Source of the DNA: an uncultured Candidatus Saccharibacteria bacterium
Lineage (GTDB): Bacteria > Patescibacteriota > Saccharimonadia > Saccharimonadales > Saccharimonadaceae
Direction: 5' to 3'
DNA length: 39,087 bases
Assembly: GCA_947306585.1 (NCBI GenBank)
Contig: CAMZGX010000004.1
Coordinates: 1 to 39,087 of the forward strand
Shown: in pieces, positions 1-7,390 of the stretch
Position numbering within the stretch: the stretch's first letter is position 1
Layout: each line of letters starts with the position of its first letter
Translations under genes and position numbers: made by a program
Notes under the pieces: model-generated
Database searches by the model: none
What the model saw: only the letters and a program-made list of their open reading frames with translations
What the model was told of the DNA's origin: nothing

Positions 1-48
1 ATTACACGCGTTCCAGGCGTGCTCCTTCAACCACTCGGACACACTTCC
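1..48 (-). tRNA. tRNA-Ser(GGA), 5' part only
   Basis: Read on the minus strand, the first 48 bases give the 5' half of a tRNA: acceptor strand GGAAGTG, a serine-like D arm (TCCGAGTGGTTGAAGGA), then anticodon stem CACGC/GCGTG enclosing loop CTGGAAC, so the anticodon is GGA (Ser, UCC/UCU codons). The variable arm, T arm and 3' end lie outside the window. An extended -10 promoter sits just upstream. Confidence 0.9.
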
Positions 49-60
49 GTCTATTTGATA

Positions 61-71
61 ATTATAGCATA
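61..71 (-). promoter_or_regulatory. Extended -10 promoter of tRNA-Ser
   Basis: The minus strand reads TATGCTATAAT, a TGN-extended -10 box, ending 12 nt before the first base of tRNA-Ser. It starts directly after the T-run of the rplU terminator, so no separate -35 region is available outside that hairpin. Confidence 0.7.
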
Positions 72-98
72 AAAAAATCTCCCTTTCGGGAGATTTTT
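72..98 (-). terminator. rplU terminator
   Basis: A hairpin ATCTCCC-GAAA-GGGAGAT is followed by a T7 run on the minus strand, a few bases after the rplU stop. The GNRA loop and U-tract are typical of an intrinsic terminator. Confidence 0.85.
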
Positions 99-102
99 AA
101 AG

Positions 103-411
103 TTATTTGATCGAAACGATTTCGATAACTGAATATTTCTGGCGATGTCCAGTTTCTTTGTGGACACGTTTCTTTGAGTGGTAGCGGATAACGCGGACTT
201 TGTCGCCTGCAACTTTTTCTTCAACTACCTTTGCTGAAACCTTAACGCCTTTTACTTCAGGGTTTCCGACAGTGGTTTTGTCACCATCGATAACAAGTAA
301 AGCACCAGTTTCGAGCGTCTTTGTTCCTGCCGGGAGGAGGTCCACACGGAGGGTCTCTTTCTCAGCGACGACATATTGTTTGCCACCGATGAGTACAACT
401 GCTTTCTTCAT
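103..411 (-). CDS. rplU: 50S ribosomal protein bL21
   Basis: This 102-aa protein matches bL21 in length and pattern: it opens with KKAVVLIGGKQYVV, carries the central GDKVRVIRYHSKKR segment and ends in a basic GHRQKYSVIEI tail. bL21 binds 23S rRNA in the large subunit. A Shine-Dalgarno AAAGGA stands before the ATG. In many bacteria rplU is followed by rpmA (bL27). Here it is followed by a terminator and tRNA-Ser, so the usual pair is broken. It has its own promoter inside the end of the upstream ATP-grasp gene. Confidence 0.96.
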   Translation of the reverse strand: MKKAVVLIGGKQYVVAEKETLRVDLLPAGTKTLETGALLVIDGDKTTVGNPEVKGVKVSAKVVEEKVAGDKVRVIRYHSKKRVHKETGHRQKYSVIEIVSIK

Positions 412-441
412 AAAATTCCTTTTATTATTAGACTAGTAATT

Positions 442-470
442 ATTTTATCACAACTTAGAGGAAATTGCAA
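442..470 (-). promoter_or_regulatory. rplU promoter
   Basis: The minus strand has TTGCAA, a 17-nt spacer and TAAAAT. The -35 lies inside the last codons of the upstream RimK-like gene, and the leader to rplU is about 25-30 nt with an AAAGGA ribosome site. Confidence 0.55.
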
Positions 471-1725
471 GATAATAAGCCGTTGAAATCAGGGATTGCT
501 CAAGTGATCCGGAATCCTTGCCAATGAAGTTTCCATACCTTGAGATTTCATATTTCTCGACGTCGTTCATAAACATCTTTAGTCTCATTTTCTCGACTTC
601 AGTTAGATCCTTATTCTGAACTAACACATAAGCACTCGAAAGCTTTCTAAGAAGTGGCATATCCTTATATTCAAGATCAAAATTACAGATTTCCCTATCT
701 CTTTCAATCTTCTTTCTAAACATCATGATATCAGTATATTCACGCTTACCAGCCCTTGAGAGAGCTCCCATACGGTTCTTTACATAATCTCTGATTGCAT
801 CTGAAGCCCGATCCCCCTCCATAATTCGAGCTTTTTCACCAAGCCATTGCATAATCTTGGTTGGAACATGTACACCAGTAGCTTCTAAGAACCCATTCTG
901 CCATCCGCCGGCGATATTAGTTTCAAGAACAATAAATTTACCCGTTTCGTCATCACGAATTAAATCTACACCCGCATATTCTAGTCCAGATGCCGCAGCT
1001 GTACGTACAGCGAGATCATAAATCTCTTCTAATACTTCAGCATCAGTCTCTTTCCAGCGTTTTCTACCGCCAGATTTAGCCATAAAGTCACTCTCGTCGT
1101 CTTCATTACCAACTTTACGCATTGCGCCAAGTGCGGCACCGCCGAGCACAAAAACTCTCCAGTCATAAGTTGACTTCACATAAGGTTCAACTGAAAACGC
1201 AGCATAGTTACCATTAAATTGTTCAAGCTCGGTCTGATTATTGATCAATACGATACCTTCACCACGTGTACCAAAATCTGGTTTCAAAACGAATGGAAAA
1301 TCAATTAATTTTTGTTCAATTAAAGTCTCAACTTCAGCTTTTGAAATTGCTGGATACATTGGCAAAGTATGTTCCGCCACCACGTCGTCTGCCATAAAGC
1401 ATGCGTGCTGAAAATACTTGTCCGAAGTGCTTAATCTACCACCTTCTGGACGAGTGTTAATAGTAATTTTATTTGAATGATTCAACCAATAAATCGTGCG
1501 CTCGATCTCATATTGGCTTTTAAAACCAACTGGACCACGCCAAATTACGAAATCTGAAAATACTTCGTCAAGTTTATTTTGAGCTATTTTATCACTTGGA
1601 ATCGACTTTAAATGTCTAGTCTTCCAGCCCATTTTTTCTGCAGTGCGAATAAGCTCACGGGCCATAAATTGGTTCGGCTCGCGTCCTTCAACAAGTGTTA
1701 CTTCCCTGTTTATTTTCTCACCCAT
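448..1725 (-). CDS. RimK-like ATP-grasp ligase
   Basis: This 425-aa protein has the ATP-grasp core of the RimK/alpha-L-glutamate ligase superfamily, which joins an amino acid or amine to a carboxyl group through an acyl phosphate. Visible pieces are the nucleotide-binding segment FVLKPDFGTRGEGIVL (about residues 144-160), the RVFVLGGAALGAMRKV strand, and the metal-binding ending FIVLETNIAGGWQNGF (about 264-280). About 120 residues after the core are helical and charged with no family I recognise. The substrate cannot be told from sequence; a peptide, protein tail or cofactor are all possible. The start codon is only 8 nt after a TATAAT box, so the mRNA is probably leaderless. Confidence 0.8.
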   Translation of the reverse strand: MGEKINREVTLVEGREPNQFMARELIRTAEKMGWKTRHLKSIPSDKIAQNKLDEVFSDFVIWRGPVGFKSQYEIERTIYWLNHSNKITINTRPEGGRLSTSDKYFQHACFMADDVVAEHTLPMYPAISKAEVETLIEQKLIDFPFVLKPDFGTRGEGIVLINNQTELEQFNGNYAAFSVEPYVKSTYDWRVFVLGGAALGAMRKVGNEDDESDFMAKSGGRKRWKETDAEVLEEIYDLAVRTAAASGLEYAGVDLIRDDETGKFIVLETNIAGGWQNGFLEATGVHVPTKIMQWLGEKARIMEGDRASDAIRDYVKNRMGALSRAGKREYTDIMMFRKKIERDREICNFDLEYKDMPLLRKLSSAYVLVQNKDLTEVEKMRLKMFMNDVEKYEISRYGNFIGKDSGSLEQSLISTAYYLAISSKL

Positions 1726-1733
1726 ATAGCTAA

Positions 1734-1742
1734 ATTATAGCA
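1734..1742 (-). promoter_or_regulatory. Extended -10 (TGCTATAAT), leaderless start
   Basis: TGC-TATAAT on the minus strand ends 8 nt before the ATG of the ATP-grasp gene. A start site at normal distance would fall at or next to the A of ATG, and no Shine-Dalgarno is present. Confidence 0.6.
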
Positions 1743-1765
1743 TAAGCGCAATATTTTTAGAATAC

Positions 1766-1802
1766 AAAAGGACAGGGACTTCCTGATCATCCCTGTCCTT
1801 TC
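1766..1802 (-). terminator. Terminator of the surface operon
   Basis: A 12-bp perfect stem AAAGGACAGGGA/TCCCTGTCCTTT with an 11-nt loop lies downstream of the LPXTG gene on the minus strand. The stem ends in TTT and is followed by TGTATT. Confidence 0.75.
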
Positions 1803-1832
1803 GATGCGAAAGGAGTAATGTGCTACTAATTA

Positions 1833-3119
1833 TTATTTAGTTGAGTTTGTAAGCTTTTTGAGTTGCTTGCGTGATGCATAGTAATATGCGCCACCAATAC
1901 CAATTCCAGCTACAATGATTGTTGCGAGAACAATTTCGGTTGGACCGGTCTTTGGAAGTTCCTTTGGACCTTCACATTCACGATGAACGGTAATTTTTAC
2001 CTTATCGTAACCAGTACCATTAGCAGTTGCGATTGATGCATTATTATAGACTACTGTATCTCCACATGGGAAGATTGTTTTATCATCAGCAACTTCAACT
2101 TTATAAGTAAGGCTCATATTGTCGCCTGGCTTAAAGTCACCAAGATTGATACCACCATCAAAGAGTTTATCTGAAACGAAATTACCTGCTTCGTTAAAGT
2201 TTGCTTTAAAGAATGATGTACCACTGACATATGAAAGGCCATTAGGCATGTGGTCATAACCAATGATTGAGAGTTGGTTAATTGTACCAGTATTCTTATA
2301 ATCAATCTTGAAGTCGAGAACATCACCTGGTTTTACAGTAATTTCTTCGACATAGTTGTTATCATTTTCTTTTGAAACAGTCTTTGAGATATTAAAGCCT
2401 GCTTGATCGACTACAAAGTGATAAGTGACATAACCTGAGTATTCGTTACATCCAGGGACATAACCCCACATATCATTCCAATATCCAAGTTTTGCACCAT
2501 CGGTTCCGAACATTGCTTCTGATGAAAGGATTTCACCATTGATATTACCTAAGCTATGAATCGTAGCAGAGTTTGGAACGTAGCGAAGAAGTACAGTTGA
2601 TTCTGAGTATGCGTATGCAGTATCCCAGACTTCATTTGGGTTAGCATTTGTTGAAGAAATGATACCCTTAATAACTGCGCTTGTGCCGCCGTTTACTTTT
2701 TCTGGTTGTTCAACACGAAGACGTACGTTATCTGCAATGCCGACACCACCATTTTCACGTTTGTTAAGTTTTGACTTAGCGTTGTTGTGGAACCAAATCG
2801 AAACTTCGTATTCTTGACCCACCTCAAGTTGAACCTTGTCGACTAAATCGTCAGTCGTACCAGCTTTGCGGATACGGACAAAGTTTCTCTCATCACCAAT
2901 CTTTGGGTTGTTGGTGATTGAGTTAAATGTTACGTAGTCTGCAGGTTCTTCCCAAGTAAATGTTGGGCGATCCTTTGGACCCCACGCCTCTGTGGCTGCG
3001 TGTACATCGCCCGATACAAAGCCAAACGTTGCTCCGATCGATAGCACCGCAACCGGGAGGATTCGGCGTGCAGTTTTACGCATCTCCTCCCATGTTTTAG
3101 TTTTTGTTTTTGTTCTCAT
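1833..3119 (-). CDS. LPXTG cell-wall-anchored surface protein
   Basis: This 428-aa protein is exported and anchored. It has a basic N-terminus and hydrophobic signal (ILPVAVLSIGATFGFVSG, about residues 21-38) ending near VHAATEA. A middle region resembles DUF11/isopeptide-forming adhesin modules (FKIDYKNTGTINQLSIIGYDHMPNGLSYVSG). The C-terminus is a sorting signal: LPKTG at about 388-392, a hydrophobic segment, and a basic tail RKQLKKL. Sortase would cleave at LPKTG and link the protein to peptidoglycan; no sortase gene is in this window. A strong AAGGAG site precedes the ATG. It is the last gene of the three-gene surface operon. A role in contact with other cells is plausible but is inference. 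Confidence 0.85.
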   Translation of the reverse strand: MRTKTKTKTWEEMRKTARRILPVAVLSIGATFGFVSGDVHAATEAWGPKDRPTFTWEEPADYVTFNSITNNPKIGDERNFVRIRKAGTTDDLVDKVQLEVGQEYEVSIWFHNNAKSKLNKRENGGVGIADNVRLRVEQPEKVNGGTSAVIKGIISSTNANPNEVWDTAYAYSESTVLLRYVPNSATIHSLGNINGEILSSEAMFGTDGAKLGYWNDMWGYVPGCNEYSGYVTYHFVVDQAGFNISKTVSKENDNNYVEEITVKPGDVLDFKIDYKNTGTINQLSIIGYDHMPNGLSYVSGTSFFKANFNEAGNFVSDKLFDGGINLGDFKPGDNMSLTYKVEVADDKTIFPCGDTVVYNNASIATANGTGYDKVKITVHRECEGPKELPKTGPTEIVLATIIVAGIGIGGAYYYASRKQLKKLTNSTK

Positions 3120-3186
3120 TTTTAGGGCTCCTTTCTTCCCTTTTAAATGATACTGTTTTTATTTTTGCGGAAAGCTTACCGCGCTA

Positions 3187-6100
3187 TTAAAATCTGTCCA
3201 TCATTGCGTCATGATCTTCGCGAATTTGATCTTCTGATGCATTTTCGCCAGCAGACTCTTGGTTTGCTTGTGAATCATTGACTGCATTAACTTCTTCTGG
3301 AGTTGAAGGTTCTTGAATGTCCTGTGTACCAGGTTCCTCAGATTGTGTATCGCCCTTCCAACCAGATGTGTCTGAACCATCATAAGTTGCTTCGGTTTCT
3401 GGATTATTTGAACCACCACCATCGGCGTCCGTATTTCCGCCACCTTGGTCACCACCGTTTAGGAAGTCATCTTGTGCAACTTCAGACGATGATCCTGGAG
3501 TATTGTCGTTAACGTATCCATTGTCACCACCAGCTTCTGATACTGGGCCAGTTTCCTCTGGAGTTGGATGATCAATTACGGTCCATCCATCGCCTGGTTC
3601 ACCTGGAAGAATATCGGTTTTACCATCATACTCATCGCCAGTTCCTTCAGTACCAGTGCCTTCTGTGCCTGTACCCTCGGTGCCAGTACCTTCAGTACCA
3701 GTTCCTTCAGTACCTGTACCTTCCGTACCTGTACCCTCGGTGCCAGTACCTTCTGTACCAGTTCCTTCAGTACCAGTTCCTTCCGTACCTGTACCCTCGG
3801 TACCAGTACCTTCGTCACCAGTGCCCTCGTTTTCAGTACCTGTGCCTTCGTCACCAGTACCCTCGTTTTCAGTACCAGTGCCTTCGTCTCCAGTACCTTC
3901 GTTTTCAGTACCTGTGCCTTCATCACCAGTGTCTTCATTTTCAGTGCCAGTGCCTTCATCGCCAGTATCTTCTCTACCGGTACCCTCGTCACCAGTTCCT
4001 TCGGAACCAGTATCAGGTGTAATGTTTTCCCAGATAAGCTGACCACATTTGCCAGAGAAACCAATGATACGAATCTTTGACATTACATCCTGAGCTTCTT
4101 CATCGGTTGCATCAGCTGCAATAATACCGATAGCTTTGAGGAAGTTGTACTTGTATCCACCAATATCATTTTTATCAAGAATGTTTTGACCGTCTTCATC
4201 AACGAATTGAAGTGCGTCAAAGTCTTCGCGAGCAAGTACGCCATCTTTATCGATTGCATAGTTAATGTCTGAAGTACCATCCTCAAGCTGCATTTCATAT
4301 GCATAAAGTGAGCGGTGATGTGTTCCTTGCGCACGATGCTCAACTTGGAGATCGTAATTATCAACCATATCGCGATACATTTCTTTGTTGTATTCAGTGA
4401 GGGTTTCACGGAACTCATCATCTTGCTGTGCAAGATCAAGAACTTCGTTCATGTCTGCTAGTGAGGTAATACCACCTTCACGATCACCAATTACAACATC
4501 GGTACCGCCAAGTGCTGCGAACTGACCTTGTTCTACTGGATCATCGAGTACGTTAGCAAGACCTTCAGCGATTTGTTCAGCTTTCTGGACATCGGTAAGT
4601 TCTTCATTGCCCATGTCATAAAGCTCTTTAGTGAGGTTATGTTGGCCATGTTTTTCTTCGTAATCAAAGAATTCAGATGTGCCATCATAATCGCCAGCTG
4701 AGATATTGACTTCAATATCTTCTCCGTATGAAGTAGTGTTGACGAGATCACTTAACTCTTCACCTTTTTCAGCGTTTAGATCTACATTAAGGCTTAGATC
4801 TTCTGCAACTTCATTAAGATCAACTTCTGCATTGCCAGTGTCTTCTGCCTCAATTTTCGTTGGTTCCGGAGCTGTATTTCTATCAAAGAGACCAGCATTT
4901 TGCAATGCGCTACCAATCGACATAGTTGTGACAAGAGCAAGCAAAGCTGCATAGATAGTCTTCTTTAGAGTTTCTTTCTTACCTTCCTTAAGTGCTCTTT
5001 CAGCACCAGTCTTTGAACGTTTGTTACCCTTAAAGAAATTCTTTAATTTTGCAAACAAACCACGTTGTTCATCGTTTTCGAAATCATCATCATTGCCTTC
5101 GCCTTTTTCTGGTTTTCCATCATCTCCTTCAGGAGCTTTTGCTGCCTCTGCTGCTGCTTTTGCTGCCGCAGCCTTTTCAGCTGCCTCATTTTTCTTCTTA
5201 GCAACATAGAAATTACGAACTGCGATACGGCAAGATTCTTCATCAAAGACACCGTTACGGGTATAAACACCACGGACAGCTTCATCATTAAAGTAGTTGT
5301 CAAAGAATTCTTTCCATTCAGGATCATTATCTTTTTCACCTTTTGGATCGTCTTCTTCAGCGCCAGCTTTAGCACCTTCTGGTTTAGCTTCGCCAGCTCC
5401 TTTGCCATCTTCACCCTCTGCGGATTTAGCACCTTCTGGTTTAGCTTCGCCAGCTTCTGCACCTTCTGGTTTAGCTGTGCCAGCTTCTGCTGTACCAGCT
5501 GCAGCATTTTCAAGTGCTTTTATGCGTGCATCCATATCACGCATTGCTTTTTCTGAATCATGAATCTTAGCCAAGATTCTTTCATATGCAGCATTAGTTT
5601 CTTCATCAGTTTTACCTGATTTTTCAATTGCTTCCATCTCAGCACGAGCATCTTTATTAAGTTGCTCAGCAACTTTATAAGCTGCTCTTGCTTCTACTAA
5701 CTCTGGATCTTCGCCCTTTGGTTCTCCTTCTGGAGCATCAGCACTAGTAGCTTCAAATCTACTATTTTCGATAATTGCGTTTGATTCTTCAACAATTTTT
5801 TGTGAAGCTTCAATTTCATCGTTTAATTTCTTAACGCCGTTGTCGTATTCTTCTTTTGAAAGTTGACCATCAAGCATTTGAGTCTCAAGACTATCCAACG
5901 CTTTCTTAGCTTCAACAATACGAGTTTCAGCTGCCTTGCGATCGTTAACTGCTTTAGCAACTTCAGTTGAACCTTCAGCATTTTTAAGGTTTGCCTCAAC
6001 ATCAGCTTTAGCTGCTTGATATTCTTCTTCCGAAAGATCGCCATCAAGTTTACGGGTTTCGAGATCATCGAGTTTTGCTTTTGCTGCAGCTTGAACATCT

Positions 6101-6717
6101 TCTAATTTATCTGAAGTAAGAACTGCTTGTGATTCGCGAATTGCACGATCATTATCAGCAATTTCTTGATCTGCTGCTGCCTTAGCTGCTTGATATTCTT
6201 CTTCTGAAAGATCACCATCAAGTTTACGGGTTTCGAGATCATCAAGTTTTGCTTTTGCAGCTTCGTTTTTAGCGATTGCTTCATTGTATACAAGGCCTGC
6301 GTCTGCAGCTGCGAGCTTATCACCTTCGTTAACGAATTGGCTCTTGGTATCAGCTACTGCTTGGTCATATTCAGCTTCTGAATATTCACCATCAAGTTTA
6401 CGAATTTCATGATCTTCCAATTTATTTTCAAGTTCTTTATTTCTGCGAACTACATTATTGAAAGTTTCAACTGCTGACACAAATGTGCTGTTTGCAGCTT
6501 CAGCATCATTAATGTTTTCAGACTCGAGTAATTGGTTAAGTTCTTCGAGCTTGCGAGTTGCATTAGCCATATTCTTTTTAAGGTCTGGATGTTGCTCAAG
6601 ATATTCAAGTGCTTCAGGAACGTTTTCACGTACACGATCAGCAAAGGTTGGCATATCATTCATAGCTTCATCACCTACGATTGGTTGTCCAGCTTTAAAT
6701 TCATTACCACGTTCCAT
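3187..6717 (-). CDS. Large repeat-rich single-pass membrane protein
   Basis: I do not recognise a named family for this 1176-aa protein. Residues 1-110 are helical. About 105-300 hold four tandem 58-residue coiled-coil repeats with core LDGxLSxEEYxxAK, recalling the SHOCT motif. About 330-560 are Ala/Glu/Gly/Pro rich with KPEGA repeats. A very basic stretch (KNFFKGNKRSK) precedes one membrane segment at about 582-605 (KKTIYAALLALVTTMSIGSAL), which by the positive-inside rule puts the N-terminus in the cytoplasm. An outer domain follows (about 606-900), then a (EGTGT)n tract (about 900-1030) and an acidic Gly/Asn-rich end. The ATG has a GGGGAGGA site and directly follows the 130-aa gene. It may link cytoplasm and surface, but no function is assigned. 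Confidence 0.85.
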   Translation of the reverse strand: MERGNEFKAGQPIVGDEAMNDMPTFADRVRENVPEALEYLEQHPDLKKNMANATRKLEELNQLLESENINDAEAANSTFVSAVETFNNVVRRNKELENKLEDHEIRKLDGEYSEAEYDQAVADTKSQFVNEGDKLAAADAGLVYNEAIAKNEAAKAKLDDLETRKLDGDLSEEEYQAAKAAADQEIADNDRAIRESQAVLTSDKLEDVQAAAKAKLDDLETRKLDGDLSEEEYQAAKADVEANLKNAEGSTEVAKAVNDRKAAETRIVEAKKALDSLETQMLDGQLSKEEYDNGVKKLNDEIEASQKIVEESNAIIENSRFEATSADAPEGEPKGEDPELVEARAAYKVAEQLNKDARAEMEAIEKSGKTDEETNAAYERILAKIHDSEKAMRDMDARIKALENAAAGTAEAGTAKPEGAEAGEAKPEGAKSAEGEDGKGAGEAKPEGAKAGAEEDDPKGEKDNDPEWKEFFDNYFNDEAVRGVYTRNGVFDEESCRIAVRNFYVAKKKNEAAEKAAAAKAAAEAAKAPEGDDGKPEKGEGNDDDFENDEQRGLFAKLKNFFKGNKRSKTGAERALKEGKKETLKKTIYAALLALVTTMSIGSALQNAGLFDRNTAPEPTKIEAEDTGNAEVDLNEVAEDLSLNVDLNAEKGEELSDLVNTTSYGEDIEVNISAGDYDGTSEFFDYEEKHGQHNLTKELYDMGNEELTDVQKAEQIAEGLANVLDDPVEQGQFAALGGTDVVIGDREGGITSLADMNEVLDLAQQDDEFRETLTEYNKEMYRDMVDNYDLQVEHRAQGTHHRSLYAYEMQLEDGTSDINYAIDKDGVLAREDFDALQFVDEDGQNILDKNDIGGYKYNFLKAIGIIAADATDEEAQDVMSKIRIIGFSGKCGQLIWENITPDTGSEGTGDEGTGREDTGDEGTGTENEDTGDEGTGTENEGTGDEGTGTENEGTGDEGTGTENEGTGDEGTGTEGTGTEGTGTEGTGTEGTGTEGTGTEGTGTEGTGTEGTGTEGTGTEGTGTEGTGDEYDGKTDILPGEPGDGWTVIDHPTPEETGPVSEAGGDNGYVNDNTPGSSSEVAQDDFLNGGDQGGGNTDADGGGSNNPETEATYDGSDTSGWKGDTQSEEPGTQDIQEPSTPEEVNAVNDSQANQESAGENASEDQIREDHDAMMDRF
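3630..4010. repeat. 15-bp EGTGT tandem repeat with 60-bp higher-order period
   Basis: About eleven 15-bp units encode EGTGT on the minus strand, next to about four 36-bp units encoding ENEGTGDEGTGT. The segments at 3661-3720, 3721-3780 and the start of 3781 are near-copies of each other, sharing CCTGTACCCTCGG at the same offset, so groups of four 15-bp units were copied as 60-bp blocks. All periods are multiples of three, so copy changes keep the frame. Confidence 0.9.
5820..6420. repeat. Four tandem 174-bp (58-aa) repeats in the coiled-coil region
   Basis: The motif coding for EEY in LSEEEY recurs at 5847, 6021, 6195 and 6369, exactly 174 bp apart each time. The two middle copies share a nearly identical stretch of about 85 bp (KAKLDDLETRKLDGDLSEEEY), so that duplication is the youngest; the outer copies have diverged. 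Confidence 0.9.
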
Positions 6718-6719
6718 AA

Positions 6720-7112
6720 TTATTTATCCTCCCCGTTAAGGTAGGCATTACGAAAGGCTGTCATTGTTTGTTCAGTAATCGTCTCCACATCGATTCCTGA
6801 TTCGTCGATGATTTTATTTACAGCTTCTTCATCTGCACCATTTTCAATTTCTTGGTTTAATTTAGTAACTAAATAATCTGGCATTGCGAGTACCATCTTC
6901 TTAGTAATTTCGTCTTGAAGTGCTTCACGAAGCTCAGCTCTGAGCTCATCAGTCGCCTCAACACCTTTATCAGCAATCATTTTCTCAACATAGATTGCAA
7001 TAATTTCTTCTTGAGTTAATTCATTCAAGAACTCTTCTGGAAGTTCTGCATCTTCCGGTAAATTTTGGACACGGTCCAAAAGCTCTTTGAGCCTTGTATC
7101 TTCTTGTGCCAT
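6720..7112 (-). CDS. Small acidic helical protein, DUF5663-like
   Basis: This 130-aa protein is acidic, has no membrane segment or signal peptide, and looks all-helical. A stretch LPEEFLNELTQEEIIAIYVEKM is followed by ELRAELREALQDEITKKM and a C-terminal segment with NQEIENGADEEAVNKII. The layout resembles the DUF5663-type proteins of Patescibacteria, one of which is also encoded at 24598-25020, but the match is loose. It is the first gene of the surface operon, with a TTGACA promoter, and its stop lies 2 nt before the 1176-aa gene's ATG. It may assist the large membrane protein on the cytoplasmic side; this is inference. Confidence 0.7.
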   Translation of the reverse strand: MAQEDTRLKELLDRVQNLPEDAELPEEFLNELTQEEIIAIYVEKMIADKGVEATDELRAELREALQDEITKKMVLAMPDYLVTKLNQEIENGADEEAVNKIIDESGIDVETITEQTMTAFRNAYLNGEDK

Positions 7113-7174
7113 AGCGTGGAGATAACCTTTCTTTTTTTATGTTTTTATATTGAAATATGACTTTTCTGACCACT

Positions 7175-7203
7175 ATTTTAAAGCTAATGCTTAGATTTGT
7201 CAA
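7175..7203 (-). promoter_or_regulatory. Promoter of the surface operon
   Basis: The minus strand carries a consensus TTGACA, a 17-nt spacer and TAAAAT. Transcription would begin about 55-60 nt before the 130-aa gene. It lies directly after the terminator of the 38-aa ORF. Confidence 0.75.
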
Positions 7204-7212
7204 GAAAAAATG

Positions 7213-7249
7213 TATCAAAAAACCCGAGACGTGCTCGGATCTTTTGATA
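7213..7249 (-). terminator. Terminator after the 38-aa ORF
   Basis: On the minus strand a CCGAG-CACGT-CTCGG hairpin, extended by ATCAAAA/TTTTGAT pairing, is followed by TTTTTT. It separates the 38-aa ORF from the surface operon promoter. Confidence 0.75.
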
Positions 7250-7273
7250 AAAAGGTTAAATTGTGCGTTTTAT

Positions 7274-7390
7274 TTAGCTAATTATCGTAGCGAGGTGACC
7301 TAATCTTTTTGCTATTTTAGCTTTAGCTTCGGGTGATATCTCACTCTTGGATATATAGCCAGCTTCATTCTCAAAGAATTCAAATGACAT
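7274..7390 (-). CDS. 38-aa small protein (not in ORF track)
   Basis: A complete ORF starts with ATG and ends with TAA, giving 38 residues beginning MSFEFFENEAGYISK and ending RLGHLATIIS. An AGGAG ribosome site lies 10 nt upstream and an intrinsic terminator lies 25 nt downstream, so it has the signals of a real gene. The peptide has an acidic-aromatic front and a basic, possibly helical back half (EAKAKIAKRL). It has no cysteine and no membrane segment. Two promoter candidates lie upstream, at about 7529-7556 and 7779-7807. Codon choice (ATA, AGA) is more AT-rich than in its neighbours. I do not recognise it; a leader peptide or small regulator are both possible. Confidence 0.6.
   Translation of the reverse strand: MSFEFFENEAGYISKSEISPEAKAKIAKRLGHLATIIS

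Noticed and set aside
3656-4042. Plus-strand ORF of 128 aa made of PVPS repeats, and the other long plus-strand ORFs at 3564-4080
   Set aside because: They are the antisense reading of the in-frame EGTGT repeat of the 1176-aa gene; a stop-free antisense frame is expected from such a repeat, and there are no start signals.
3630-6420. Possible CRISPR array, because of regular repeats
   Set aside because: The repeats are contiguous coding repeats without unique spacers, in frame within one protein, and no cas genes are present.
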